Below the pieces are notes generated by a model, which saw only the letters and a program-made list of their open reading frames with translations, was not told the DNA's origin and ran no database searches. Below, in pieces: positions 26,243 through 36,336 of a stretch of 64,000 nt of DNA. Position numbers and translations under genes: made by a program. Every line of letters begins with the position of its first letter. Position 1 is the stretch's first letter. The stretch comes from Chlamydiia bacterium (GTDB lineage: Bacteria; Chlamydiota; Chlamydiia; Chlamydiales; GCA-2402025), in the NCBI GenBank assembly GCA_030427725.1, contig JAUICV010000001.1, forward strand, positions 541,298-605,297, given 5' to 3'.

Positions 26243-27829
26243 ATGACCATAGATAATGGGCTTTCAGCAGCAAATAGTTATAGTCGTTTAGGTTTTGAAA
26301 AAACTTTAAGCGAAATTACTCAACAAAGGTTAGCTCCAGAAGAAAGGAGTTACCAAATCGCATTGTTGATAGAACAGGCTGTAGAAGATAAGACTCTATT
26401 TACAAGCCAAGGGATTACTCCTAAAGACTTATTTGATTGTGCATTAGAACATTTGACTCAAGATGATACCTATCCAGAGCTTCCTTCGAAAATTTTTTCA
26501 CAAATACATGACAAGGCACGTATGTATGGGGATGGTGAGACATCAAGACTTTCTCTAGAACAGATTAATGATCTCCGAACGATTGAGAACATGTTAATTC
26601 TTTTAAAGAGGAATCACAAGACCGCCTCCCCAATTTTCCCAGTTCATAGTGATAGGGGAACTAAAAATTATCCTAGCTTAGAACTCCTGTTTGAAGGCGA
26701 GGCGAAGGTTTCTCAATTATTATCAGCAGGTATGAGCGTAGGCTCTAGTACCTCAGATACTCCTAAAGAAATGAAAGATGAATATTTAGCGATCGTTATT
26801 TCAAAAGTAATAAATGAAAAATCTCTGCTGGCTTTAATGCAGGAAGACAGTGGTTCTAAATATAATTCTGAGTTTGATTATTTATGTCAGACTATTACAC
26901 ATATGTTTCGAGGAGATCATTTGGAAATTTCCTATTCTAAACTAAAAACTCTACTTAAAGACAAACTGTTAAAAGAAATGCAGGCTTCATCCGGTGCAAG
27001 CATAGGCGCAATGATTCGATGCAAAGATCCGTTGTATTTAGATGTTCTGTCTGATTTATTTGTGCACAACAGTGAAACATTTAAATTAGATGAGTTTCTT
27101 GAGGCTTTTGAAGTTCAAGAAGAAGACCGAGCTGAATTTTTAATGAAAATTGCAATAAGAACAAATGGATTAGGTGTTGAAAAATTTAGGGATGTTTTTA
27201 GCGCTGTGAAAAACGAGCATGCGACGTATGCCAAAGAAAGATTATTAACTCAAGTAGGCGAATTTTCTAAGGTTTTATTTTCTCATTTTGAAAAAACTGT
27301 TAGAAAGATACTTGATGACGATAGCTCGAATTCTTCTGAAAGGCTTTTACTTTTGCTTCAAGATATGAAAGACGTTTTAAGTTTTCTTAAGAGTGAAGAA
27401 AAAGGTCTATCAAAATCTGAAGTTTCTCCGCAAATAGTTACTGCCTTTAAAACAAACATCTTAGAAGCAGAGGCACTAATAGCAGAAACAAAAGACATAT
27501 CTATAGTCATATTAGTTGAATCGTTTGAAGAAAATTTTAGGTTTAGAATTTCTTCTGAAAAACACCTTTTAGATTCCCTTCAGAAAAAAGAGAAGGAACT
27601 TAAAAAAGAAGGATTTCAAAAGGGTGAAGTTGATAAATTTCATGATGTTTTTCTGATGCGATTTATTGCAAAAGAAAGCTCTGATGAGAGCAGTTTTCAC
27701 TCTTTAGACGAGCTTAAGCAACTATCTAAGAAGATAAAATGTAAAGATACTAGAGCGAAATGTTTAAGCCAGTTGGCAAACTCAACACTTAATATCGGTT
27801 TCGTTTCCATTAGTGAAGCTGATTTGTAA
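26243..27829 (+). CDS. Large protein of unknown function (member 1 of a local cluster)
   Basis: 528 residues, start supported by GAGGGTG. No signal peptide, no membrane segment, almost entirely helical and acidic. Shared with the next gene are an LLIEQAVED/LVEIVLDQG segment near the start, the pattern FDYLCQTITHM against FDSLCQTINQL, a following SPLYLDVLSDLFVHNSETF block against YHFFIGVLDRLFKNNPDLF, and a C-terminal KKEKELKKEGFQKGEVDKFHD against KKVEKQLRKDGFPDEFISEYRN. This is clear, full-length paralogy. No known domain recognised. Host-directed function is possible given the setting but not shown. Confidence 0.75.
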   Translation: MTIDNGLSAANSYSRLGFEKTLSEITQQRLAPEERSYQIALLIEQAVEDKTLFTSQGITPKDLFDCALEHLTQDDTYPELPSKIFSQIHDKARMYGDGETSRLSLEQINDLRTIENMLILLKRNHKTASPIFPVHSDRGTKNYPSLELLFEGEAKVSQLLSAGMSVGSSTSDTPKEMKDEYLAIVISKVINEKSLLALMQEDSGSKYNSEFDYLCQTITHMFRGDHLEISYSKLKTLLKDKLLKEMQASSGASIGAMIRCKDPLYLDVLSDLFVHNSETFKLDEFLEAFEVQEEDRAEFLMKIAIRTNGLGVEKFRDVFSAVKNEHATYAKERLLTQVGEFSKVLFSHFEKTVRKILDDDSSNSSERLLLLLQDMKDVLSFLKSEEKGLSKSEVSPQIVTAFKTNILEAEALIAETKDISIVILVESFEENFRFRISSEKHLLDSLQKKEKELKKEGFQKGEVDKFHDVFLMRFIAKESSDESSFHSLDELKQLSKKIKCKDTRAKCLSQLANSTLNIGFVSISEADL

Positions 27830-27907
27830 ATTCAGCAGTTAAGAAAGTCGCTTTGATGCATGTGAAGGGTTGAAAAAAATATAATTTAAAATAATAAAAG
27901 GTGGAAT

Positions 27908-29770
27908 ATGTCATTAATGGTAAATCCTTCAACTGACAGAGAATTTTTGAATCTCTTTGGGATAGATGGAGCGGTAACGCACATAGAAACTACAACAAAA
28001 AACGCTACAGAAAAAAACCAAAGACTTGCGGAACTTGTAGAAATTGTACTAGATCAAGGAGCTCCTAATTTAGATGGATCAATTTCAGCAACGTTGCTTC
28101 GTAGTGTTGCTACAAACTTTTCAAAACAGCCATCGGATGAAACAAGCAGATCCTTAAGAGCTAAAGTTATTTTAAATATCTTCGAACGAGCTTTGTTGGA
28201 AAATGATCGGGAAACTCAATTCGAGCTACTTCATACTGAAGACAGTGCCCCAGTTATGTTAAAACTCATGAAAGCAAAAAAGGATAACCTTGCAATCTAC
28301 AAACTTTTAACTCCTCATGGTGTTGAGTTTTGTACTCTAGATGAACTTTTTGAAAAAGATTTAAATATCAAGACTCTTATAGAAGCAGGATATAATTCTT
28401 CAGCCACAACGCCCCGTGCTAAGAATTTACATCTACAGGATGTCATCGATAGAATAATTGAAGACAATAATATAGGTGAACTTTCATCTGATGATTTTAA
28501 ATCATTATGTGAAGGCGTAGGTGTCTTTGGTGATGCAATGATTCAAAACAGCAAGCTATTAGAATTAAGCACTGGTGAGTTTGACTCACTATGTCAAACC
28601 ATAAACCAGCTTGTCTCTTGGGACGCAGCTATAGGCATGAAGCTTGTCAGTAGTTTTGAAGCTAAATTCTTATCTGAATACAGTAGTTTAAGTGAGGAAC
28701 AACAAAAAACCGCACAGCAAATATTCTCTACTAGATCATTAAAGTATCATTTCTTTATAGGGGTACTTGATAGATTGTTTAAAAATAACCCAGATTTATT
28801 TAATGAAAAGTCTTTTTTGAGATTATTTACGACAAATAGCAAGAAAGATTACTTTATGCTCAAACTTGCCAAAGAAAGAAAGGATCTAAAAACCTTAAAT
28901 ACTCTTTTAAGGAAAGGCGTCGAACAAGACCTCCATACATTTTTATTATATTCTGTTTTAGACATAGCTTACGAGTTTTTACAAAATCCATCTTCAGTTA
29001 CCGAAGAGTTAAAGTTAGAATTTACGCCTAGGATTTCCTTATCAAAATATCAAGGTATGGTTGAAAAACGCTTGAGAGCTATAGGAAATGAAATAGAAAA
29101 AGCAGGCATTGATGCTCGTGATGTGTCTAATCAATTTCATGATAGAGTATTAGGTGACTTAGCTAGTTATTTCGCAGAACAATTAAATTTTAAAGCTGCG
29201 AATGCCCTTATGGATCTATTTCACAATCCCTTTGCTACAGAAGAAATAAAAACAAAAATCCAAGATCAGGAAGTGATCTCGAAACTTTCCGGAAAATTAG
29301 CAGAGTTAACGTATTCTCAAGTAGTGGATTTATCGTTATTTCTCGAGACTGAAAAGTTGATTAACAAGATTCAGAGCCCTGAGCTTCGTGATGCGTGGGG
29401 AAATAAACTTTATCCAATTGGAGACCGATTCTTAGTCCAAATAGCTTCTGAATTTGATCCTGTGGTTACAAGTGAGATACAGAGCAAAAAAGATTCTTCA
29501 GTAGACGCTGTTAAAGTAGCTGAAACCACTTTAAAAAAAGTTGAGAAACAACTTAGAAAAGATGGATTTCCAGATGAATTTATTTCTGAATATCGAAACG
29601 CAGCATTAGTCAATTTTGTAGCAATGCATGAAAAGGGTGACAGTCTAATTACAAAAGATCAGCTAATTCAACTATGTGATTACATTACGGACGATGAATC
29701 AAAAGAAGTTATGCTTAGAATAATTATGCCTGAAAATAACGCCATTTTAGACCAGGATCTGGAACTTTAG
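27908..29770 (+). CDS. Large protein of unknown function (member 2 of a local cluster)
   Basis: 620 residues, with AAAAGGTGGA before the ATG. It follows its paralogue by 78 bases and is longer by about 90 residues, mostly through an insertion in the middle. The repeated appearance of short paired helices (KKDNLAIYKLL, KERKDLKTLNTLL) hints at ankyrin- or TPR-like solenoid structure, but no repeat is clean enough to name. Acidic, soluble, no signal peptide. Confidence 0.75.
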   Translation: MSLMVNPSTDREFLNLFGIDGAVTHIETTTKNATEKNQRLAELVEIVLDQGAPNLDGSISATLLRSVATNFSKQPSDETSRSLRAKVILNIFERALLENDRETQFELLHTEDSAPVMLKLMKAKKDNLAIYKLLTPHGVEFCTLDELFEKDLNIKTLIEAGYNSSATTPRAKNLHLQDVIDRIIEDNNIGELSSDDFKSLCEGVGVFGDAMIQNSKLLELSTGEFDSLCQTINQLVSWDAAIGMKLVSSFEAKFLSEYSSLSEEQQKTAQQIFSTRSLKYHFFIGVLDRLFKNNPDLFNEKSFLRLFTTNSKKDYFMLKLAKERKDLKTLNTLLRKGVEQDLHTFLLYSVLDIAYEFLQNPSSVTEELKLEFTPRISLSKYQGMVEKRLRAIGNEIEKAGIDARDVSNQFHDRVLGDLASYFAEQLNFKAANALMDLFHNPFATEEIKTKIQDQEVISKLSGKLAELTYSQVVDLSLFLETEKLINKIQSPELRDAWGNKLYPIGDRFLVQIASEFDPVVTSEIQSKKDSSVDAVKVAETTLKKVEKQLRKDGFPDEFISEYRNAALVNFVAMHEKGDSLITKDQLIQLCDYITDDESKEVMLRIIMPENNAILDQDLEL

Positions 29771-29895
29771 TTATATAAAAAAAATATTATATTAATAGTT
29801 ATTTTATTATTTTTTTTAATTTAACTATTTGTGTAAATTCTTTATGCTGCACATTTGAAATTATACTATCCATTTAAAATAGATAGGAGCTTTTC

Positions 29896-31530
29896 GTGGC
29901 AGTTTGTTCAACTGCAGATAAGACTAATCATAGTACAGGTGTGGAGGACTCGCTTGAGTTATCGAGGATGTTTGTTCTTCAGACATGTGATAGTTCCGAA
30001 TTAGGAATTGTAAATAGGCTTTTTTGCGCCCTTTCCATTGCAAAAAGTTCGGTTTCAAATTTTTTCGATACAGCAGAGAGAAGTACTACAAAGAACCGCT
30101 TTATCGAATTAGACTATAAGTATACCAATGACGCTCAAGTAAGACTTTCAGCATTGAAATTCTTTAAAAATATAGATTCGTTTCCTAAATCGAGTGATTT
30201 TAGAGACAAACAGTTAGAGCCTGAATATTATGCCTTACTTTCAAGAGTTTCCTCAGATTTAATTGCTGATGAAAGTGTTGGTTTAAAAAAAACAATCACA
30301 GCTCTACAAATAAACGTCAGAGAGTTTGAGAAGGCTCCTGATGACTTTCTTTTGAAGCCTGTTGATGAGCAGACCCATCAAGGAGCTGGGTATCCTCTTA
30401 TAGATATTTACGATTCAATTCAAACATCCCTAATTAGTTTAGAGAATAGTTTTCAAGTACTATCGGTAAATGATCGTAGAATAGTAGAAACAGAGAAAAA
30501 GAAATTTCTAACATTGTTGTCAAAGAAGTTGAGTCAAAAAGAGTATTATTGTCCTTGCCGAGAGAGCCTTTTAGAAAAGGTCAGATCCTTGTCGCAAGAT
30601 GCCATTCGAGAATTAATATCAAACAGTAAAAATTCAGAGGTTTTTAATGCTGTATTGTTATGCAAATATCTCAAAGTGGAACAGCAACTTAAGCAGGAAT
30701 CCTTCTTTTCTTGCTTAGAGCAATTTCTGTATGATTGTGCTTATAATAGAGGGTTTTCTAAAAAGGATAGTTACTTGATTCAGAGTATACTGGACGAATT
30801 AAAACAACTTATAAAAAGTAGTAACACGTCTATAGAATTTAGGCAGAAACTAGTCATGATTTTTGAAAGCCTTCCTAAAAAGCATGAAGATGACTTGTAC
30901 TCAGATTTGACCATGAGTTTTTTTCTAGAAGGTTGTTGGGGGTTTAGCTTAGGTGAGCTTTTGACCTTAAAAGAAGAGCTTATAAGCAAAGGATCTCACA
31001 CTCCACAATTTGATTCATATTTATTTGATACAATCGAACCGAGGATGGACTCGCGAGAAGAGCTTGTAGACGACAGAGGAATTTTCCCAGATATTTTGTA
31101 TAATCATTTAAATAATCTGGGTTTCTTAGAACATGCTTCTACCTACCTTTCCTTAAGTGAGAAAAGATGGATTGTAAATAAATGCTTAAGACCTACAATT
31201 AGAGAGAGAGGTCTGAATTATTTAACCAACGAAATGACCTCTTTGATACCAGTGCTTTCAATGCCCCTTCTAACCTTTCTAGTAAATTCTCAAGAGAATA
31301 TGAAAGAGCTCTTAGAATCAAATCTTATTTTTAATGAAGAGTTTATCAGACAGAGGTCACCTGGGGCACTAATTGCAATAAGAAATTTATGTGATGAGCT
31401 TGGAGTAGATGTTCCTCAAGATTCGGCACTAGCTACTGAGGTAGCTAAGCTTCAAGGGGAGCTTAATTCTGAAGATGATGCTATCGGTCATGACTTAGAG
31501 GAAGTAATTCCAGGAGATGCATTTCTCTAA
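29896..31530 (+). CDS. Large protein of unknown function (member 3 of a local cluster)
   Basis: 544 residues from GTG 29896 with AGGAG 7 bases upstream. Same orientation, size class and all-helical character as the two genes before it, but I could not align it convincingly by eye; it may be a more distant relative. Ends in an acidic tail (NSEDDAIGHDLEEVIPGD). A segment of Ser and Lys (NSKNSEVFNAV) and short helices dominate. No signal peptide or known domain. Confidence 0.7.
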   Translation: MAVCSTADKTNHSTGVEDSLELSRMFVLQTCDSSELGIVNRLFCALSIAKSSVSNFFDTAERSTTKNRFIELDYKYTNDAQVRLSALKFFKNIDSFPKSSDFRDKQLEPEYYALLSRVSSDLIADESVGLKKTITALQINVREFEKAPDDFLLKPVDEQTHQGAGYPLIDIYDSIQTSLISLENSFQVLSVNDRRIVETEKKKFLTLLSKKLSQKEYYCPCRESLLEKVRSLSQDAIRELISNSKNSEVFNAVLLCKYLKVEQQLKQESFFSCLEQFLYDCAYNRGFSKKDSYLIQSILDELKQLIKSSNTSIEFRQKLVMIFESLPKKHEDDLYSDLTMSFFLEGCWGFSLGELLTLKEELISKGSHTPQFDSYLFDTIEPRMDSREELVDDRGIFPDILYNHLNNLGFLEHASTYLSLSEKRWIVNKCLRPTIRERGLNYLTNEMTSLIPVLSMPLLTFLVNSQENMKELLESNLIFNEEFIRQRSPGALIAIRNLCDELGVDVPQDSALATEVAKLQGELNSEDDAIGHDLEEVIPGDAFL

Positions 31531-31679
31531 TAAATAAAGAGGGCATCCTAGTCTAGAATACTATATTTTGCGACAGAAGAGCCTCTAGAATATTTTTTTC
31601 AATAATGCTTGATATTCATAAAATCTGGTAAAGCTTTTTATGGTCCAGAATAGAAGAAAAAAGTATACTAGCTGGCCTT

Positions 31680-32375
31680 ATGAAGCCAAAAGATTTAAAG
31701 CCAGTTTTCTCCTGGGTAGATAGACACCCTCTTTTAAGGGACATGATCTTGTATGTTCCTGACTACTATTTTGAGCACGAAAAATTCCAAAGACCATCTT
31801 TTAATGAGATATTTGAAAATGATAATCCCATAGCTTTAGAGTACTGCACTGGGAACGGGGATTGGGTTTTAGAAAAAGCTCAAGCTCATCCAGAAAAAAA
31901 CTGGATCGCAGTTGAAATGCAATTTGATAGGGTTCGAAAGATTTGGGCTAAAAGAGAAAATCGTCAGATAAAAAATCTATTGATTGTCTGTGGGGAGGCT
32001 TTAACTTTTTCAAAGTTTTATTTACAAAAAGACGAGATTACTCAAGCTTATATCAATTTTCCCGATCCATGGCCAAAAGATAAACATGCGAAAAATCGTT
32101 TAATTCAAGGGCCTTTTTTAACAGAGGTTTCAAGAGTATTAAAAAATGAAGCCCCTTTCACTATTGTGACAGATGATGTTGATTACAAAAATCAAGCTAT
32201 TCAGATCTGTTTAGATCATGAACATTTCGAGTCTGCCATTGAAAAGCCATATTTTTTAGAAAATCCTCAAGGTTATGGGTATTCATACTTTCACGATCTA
32301 TGGAAAAAACTTGGAAAAACGATTCATTTTATTCAGTTTTTAAACAAGAAAAGTCAATTGATATGTCAGAAGTAA
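31680..32375 (+). CDS. trmB: tRNA (guanine-N7-)-methyltransferase
   Basis: 231 residues. The SAM-binding loop is ALEYCTGNGDWVLEKA, Glu follows in AVEMQFDRVRKI, and the TrmB hallmark INFPDPWPKDKHAKNRL is intact, with TDDVDY further on. It forms m7G46 in the variable loop of tRNAs. The ribosome site is weak. Its final 13 bases overlap the start of the next gene, so translation of the two is probably coupled. Confidence 0.95.
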   Translation: MKPKDLKPVFSWVDRHPLLRDMILYVPDYYFEHEKFQRPSFNEIFENDNPIALEYCTGNGDWVLEKAQAHPEKNWIAVEMQFDRVRKIWAKRENRQIKNLLIVCGEALTFSKFYLQKDEITQAYINFPDPWPKDKHAKNRLIQGPFLTEVSRVLKNEAPFTIVTDDVDYKNQAIQICLDHEHFESAIEKPYFLENPQGYGYSYFHDLWKKLGKTIHFIQFLNKKSQLICQK

Positions 32376-33388
32376 TTGAAGGGTTTACACAAGATCATTT
32401 TGGATTCTATTTAGACGAAAAGCCCTTCGATCCAAAAATAGCATTATCACAGTCTGTGTTAAAGCAAGCTCACAACGTCTGTAAAATCTATGTAGACCTT
32501 TCCATGAATTCAACGTTAGATGTTGAAAAGCAAAGAAAACTTGCTGAAACCTTAGCTGCAGAAGGAACATATATTCTTTGGGATCTGGATTTTAAATTGC
32601 TGCAATCAGGTGTTAATTTGCACTTTGAAGGACACTTTAATATCCTAAACAGAGCCCTGACGCATTTCATCGAGCAGCTTTTAGACCCTTATAGAACAAA
32701 TACATTTGGAGTCTGTTTTTTTAGTGGGTCTTTATTTGATATAGATCACCTGTATTTTGATAGGGGATTTGAGAGTTATTTTCATGAGTGGTCTCAAGAT
32801 TTGTGTTTAGATCTATCAAGTTCAGTTGAATATGCAAACCATCTTAAAAGACTTTATAAAACAGTTGTTTTAAGTGAATACATACACAAGTTTTCTTCTA
32901 GGATTTTTGATTTAGCTATTCCCTTTGTTGAAATAGACGTAGCATTAGAGCATAACTTGGCTAATCTTTATCAGATTCTTTCAAAATTTGATCCTATGAA
33001 GCTAATATTGGCTAATCATTCTATTCCAATAGCCGATTTGTCCGTCGACTTAAAAGAGGGGTGTTTTAATGCAGACAAAGCGAAGCCTGATGTAGGTCTT
33101 TGTTTCCCTGATGAATCAGTTTGCTCAGAATCGGCTTTAAAAAAGCTAAACTCAATTATCCAAAAGCTTAACGAAAAACAAATACCGTATCGCATCTTCC
33201 CGGAATCTGAAGGGATGAATTATTGGGATCAGTTAGAAAAAATTATTGTTATTTCAGATCTTTTAAGTGTTCAAGGAATGAGAGTTATCCAGGGATTTTG
33301 CGCTGCTATGGGCCAAGTTATATTCTCCGGGATCCCTCTAAACACTTATGGTGAAATTTCTTTTGAAGACTTTATAAGTACAAACTAA
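32363..33388 (+). CDS. Hypothetical protein coupled to trmB
   Basis: 341 residues from ATG 32363, inside the end of trmB; the frame opens at 32300 but that start would overlap trmB by 76 bases. Mixed charge, no signal peptide or membrane segment. Features to note are an acidic/hydrophobic alternation like a compact alpha/beta protein and a C-terminal block (MRVIQGFCAAMGQVIFSG). I do not recognise the family; the tight coupling to trmB suggests a conserved chlamydial arrangement. Confidence 0.7.
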   Translation: MSEVIEGFTQDHFGFYLDEKPFDPKIALSQSVLKQAHNVCKIYVDLSMNSTLDVEKQRKLAETLAAEGTYILWDLDFKLLQSGVNLHFEGHFNILNRALTHFIEQLLDPYRTNTFGVCFFSGSLFDIDHLYFDRGFESYFHEWSQDLCLDLSSSVEYANHLKRLYKTVVLSEYIHKFSSRIFDLAIPFVEIDVALEHNLANLYQILSKFDPMKLILANHSIPIADLSVDLKEGCFNADKAKPDVGLCFPDESVCSESALKKLNSIIQKLNEKQIPYRIFPESEGMNYWDQLEKIIVISDLLSVQGMRVIQGFCAAMGQVIFSGIPLNTYGEISFEDFISTN

Positions 33389-33465
33389 TCATATTAACAA
33401 AACGATCTCTAATATTTTCTGATATTAGATTGCTCTTATTCATAAATAAAATATTGGGAAAATTT

Positions 33466-33540
33466 TCGGGGTAGAGGGATTTGAACCCCCGACCTACTGC
33501 TCCCAAAGCAGCCGCGCTAGCCAAGCTGCGCTATACCCCG
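33466..33540 (-). tRNA. tRNA-Pro (UGG)
   Basis: Reverse strand: acceptor CGGGGTA with TACCCCG, anticodon loop CTTTGGG (anticodon UGG), T-arm GGGGGTTCAAATCCC. Discriminator A, CCA not encoded. Confidence 0.95.
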
Positions 33541-33684
33541 AAACAAAGATAGCCAGAGCTTAACAAGTTAGCTTATTTTTTTGCAATGACTATCTTAAGA
33601 CTTTTCACTAGAAAAAATCATTGTATAGATCATAAAAATATGACATATATTTATCTCTGGAGAATCTAGTCAAAAGGGTCCAAA

Positions 33685-35274
33685 ATGGCGCAATTTAATC
33701 AATTGCAATCTGTAGAAAAGCTAAGAGAACTCGAAAGAATGCCTTTGGATCTATCCCACGAAGGGATTTTAACACCAAAGCGTATTGAAGAGATGACAGC
33801 TAGCGCAGCTGGCATTTCTATGCTGTATGCTACAGAGAGAATCTCAAACAACGTTTTAGAAGCGCTTTTTGATTTAGCGAAAGAAACCAACGCATTAGAA
33901 AAAATGCAAGCCATGCAAAATGGAGAGGTCATCAATCGAATTGAGGGTTTCGAGTGCGAGAATCGTATGGTTTTGCATGCAGCGATGAGAGATTTCTTCG
34001 ATTCTCAAAATGAGACCGATAAAACTAAAGAAGCTGCAGCTTTGGCATACGCTGAACTTGAAAAGCTTAAGTCTTTCTTGCTGGATGCTGATAAGCATGG
34101 ATTTACAGACTTGGTGCAAGTTGGAATTGGAGGTTCAGACTTAGGGCCCCGTGCAATTTATCTAGCTTTAGAAAGTTATAAAAAATCTGATAAGAACGTT
34201 CATTTTATTTCTAATGTTGACCCAGATGACGCTCATAAAGTTTTAGATGGGTTAGATCTTAAAAAAACGCTAGTTGTTGTCGTTTCTAAATCAGGTGGAA
34301 CGTTAGAAACACTTACAAATGAAGAGTTGGTAAAAAAACGTTTCACAGACCAAGGTCTATCTCCAAATGAGCATTTTCTAGCTGTCACAGGAAAGGGAAG
34401 TCCTATGGACGATCCTTCTAAGTATAGAGAGTCTTTTTATATTTGGGACTATATTGGGGGAAGGTATTCTGTAACATCAATGGTTGGGTGCGTAGAGCTT
34501 GCTTTTGCTTTCGGAATGGAAAAGGTCTTAGATTTTCTAAGAGGGGCTGCTACAATGGATAAAGTAGCACTTTCAACCGACTTTAAAAGCAACCTTCCTC
34601 TTTTAGGAGCTCTCATTGGAATTTGGAATAGAAATTTTCTTCACTGTACAACTTGCGCTGTGATTCCATATTCACAAGCGCTAATTAGATTTTCAGCTCA
34701 TCTACAACAACTTGATATGGAATCTAATGGTAAGCGAATTGACAAATCTGGCGAGCAGGTCGACTATGAAACAGGGCCTATTATTTGGGGAGAACCAGGA
34801 ACCAATGGTCAGCACTCTTTTTATCAGTGTATTCACCAAGGAACATCCATTGTTCCTATTGAATTTATTGGATTTAAAGAGTCGCAGTTCGGAGATGATT
34901 TGCTTGTCAAAGGAACTAATAGCCAAGAAAAACTTCTATCAAATTTATTTGCACAATCCCTAGGTCTAGCGGTTGGGAAGAAAGATGATAATCCAAACAA
35001 ATACTTCCCAGGAAATAGACCAAACCACATCTTACTCGCAAAAAAATGCGATCCCTTTACAGTTGGTGCTCTACTTTCTTATTTTGAAAATAAAGTGGCG
35101 TTTCAAGGGTTTATTTGGAATATCAACTCATTTGACCAAGAAGGTGTTCAACTTGGTAAAGTTTTAGCCAATCAATTTATCGATGTGTTTTCTAAAAAAA
35201 GAAGTGGTGAAGAGATTGATCCTAAAAGTTTTCCTCTAGGATTTAGCTTTCTTAATAAGTTAGATGATATTTAA
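33685..35274 (+). CDS. pgi: Glucose-6-phosphate isomerase
   Basis: 529 residues, AAAGGGT 6-7 bases before the ATG. It interconverts glucose-6-phosphate and fructose-6-phosphate. Visible landmarks are GIGGSDLGPRA, VVSKSGGTLETL, GGRYSVTSMVG, and ESNGKRIDKSG followed by GEPGTNGQHSFYQ with the catalytic Glu and His. Length and the N-terminal arrangement fit the chlamydial type. The C-terminus overlaps the convergent recF by 15 bases. Confidence 0.96.
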   Translation: MAQFNQLQSVEKLRELERMPLDLSHEGILTPKRIEEMTASAAGISMLYATERISNNVLEALFDLAKETNALEKMQAMQNGEVINRIEGFECENRMVLHAAMRDFFDSQNETDKTKEAAALAYAELEKLKSFLLDADKHGFTDLVQVGIGGSDLGPRAIYLALESYKKSDKNVHFISNVDPDDAHKVLDGLDLKKTLVVVVSKSGGTLETLTNEELVKKRFTDQGLSPNEHFLAVTGKGSPMDDPSKYRESFYIWDYIGGRYSVTSMVGCVELAFAFGMEKVLDFLRGAATMDKVALSTDFKSNLPLLGALIGIWNRNFLHCTTCAVIPYSQALIRFSAHLQQLDMESNGKRIDKSGEQVDYETGPIIWGEPGTNGQHSFYQCIHQGTSIVPIEFIGFKESQFGDDLLVKGTNSQEKLLSNLFAQSLGLAVGKKDDNPNKYFPGNRPNHILLAKKCDPFTVGALLSYFENKVAFQGFIWNINSFDQEGVQLGKVLANQFIDVFSKKRSGEEIDPKSFPLGFSFLNKLDDI

Positions 35275-36333
35275 TCTGCCGTGGGAAACCTCAAAAAGCT
35301 TACCAGGCTTTAAGGTGAGTTCATTTTTTGGCATGGTTATAAAAACCTGACCAAAAGATGTTAAGCTTTTTTCAAAGGCTAGCTTTCTAGTCTGATCTAA
35401 ATGAACACCAAAGTCATCTACACACATGAGTGGTTTTAAGAAGTGTTTGGAGTGAAGCATGGTCCATTCAGCATGCTTTAAAGATGCTACTAAAGAGCGT
35501 TTTTGACCTTCACTTGCAAAATCTTTAGCGAGCTTGTTGTTTTGAAAAATCGAAATATCATCCCGATGGGGACCAGTTAGAGTAGAAGATAAAATCAGTT
35601 CTTTTTCTCGAAGCTTTAGAAGTTGAGATAAAAAGCTGCTTTCAACTGTATCTTGTTTCATGGGAATAGATGGAGCATAGCTTAGTGTATAGGAAGAGTC
35701 TTCAAAGGAAAGCTTTTTTAGGCTGTTTAAAGTTTCTATATTAAGCTTTTCAAGGGTTGTTTTTCTAGCTTTAGTGATATAAGCGCCAGAAAGACTCATT
35801 TCCTTTTCAAAGCATTCGATTCCCAGTGTTTTTTTAGTCTTTAAAAGTACATTTCTTTGCTTTAGGGCTTTTGTGTATCTCAAAAGATGATAGACATATA
35901 GAGGATCATTTTGAGCGAGCAGAACATTAAGAAATCTCCTTCTCTCTGATGGGGTTCCGGTTATCAATTCTAAGTCTTTTGGGCAGTAAAGAGTAGAGGG
36001 GATGATTCCTAAAATATGAGAAAAAGCTTCAAGTTTTGTTGAGTTGTATTCAATTTTTTTTGAGTTTTTTTCATACCCAATTTGTAGCGACTGTTCTACT
36101 CCTTCTTTTTCAAAGAGGGCCTTAATAAAAAAATAAGACTTACCGTCTTGGATAAGATCTGTTAGCTTGTTTGTCTTAAAGCTTCTTCCTGTACTAAGAA
36201 GGTGGATAGCTTCTAAAAGATTGGTTTTACCCATACCATTATCTCCGATGAAAAGATTAACCTTTTCATCGAAAGAAACTTCTAAATGGTCATAGTTTCT
36301 AAAGTTGTTTAGAACTAGTGTTTTTAAGTGCAT
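35260..36333 (-). CDS. recF: DNA replication and repair protein RecF
   Basis: 357 residues. Walker A is FIGDNGMGKTNLLEAI (near residue 30); the ABC-type signature LAKDFASEGQKRSLVASLKHAEW and the Walker B region LMCVDDFGVHLDQTRK are present near residues 265-310. RecF helps RecR load RecA at gaps and forks. The start lies 3 bases after the dnaN stop, so the two are translationally coupled. The order smpB, dnaN, recF is conserved in Chlamydia. Confidence 0.96.
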   Translation of the reverse strand: MHLKTLVLNNFRNYDHLEVSFDEKVNLFIGDNGMGKTNLLEAIHLLSTGRSFKTNKLTDLIQDGKSYFFIKALFEKEGVEQSLQIGYEKNSKKIEYNSTKLEAFSHILGIIPSTLYCPKDLELITGTPSERRRFLNVLLAQNDPLYVYHLLRYTKALKQRNVLLKTKKTLGIECFEKEMSLSGAYITKARKTTLEKLNIETLNSLKKLSFEDSSYTLSYAPSIPMKQDTVESSFLSQLLKLREKELILSSTLTGPHRDDISIFQNNKLAKDFASEGQKRSLVASLKHAEWTMLHSKHFLKPLMCVDDFGVHLDQTRKLAFEKSLTSFGQVFITMPKNELTLKPGKLFEVSHGRLNII

Positions 36334-36336
36334 GTC

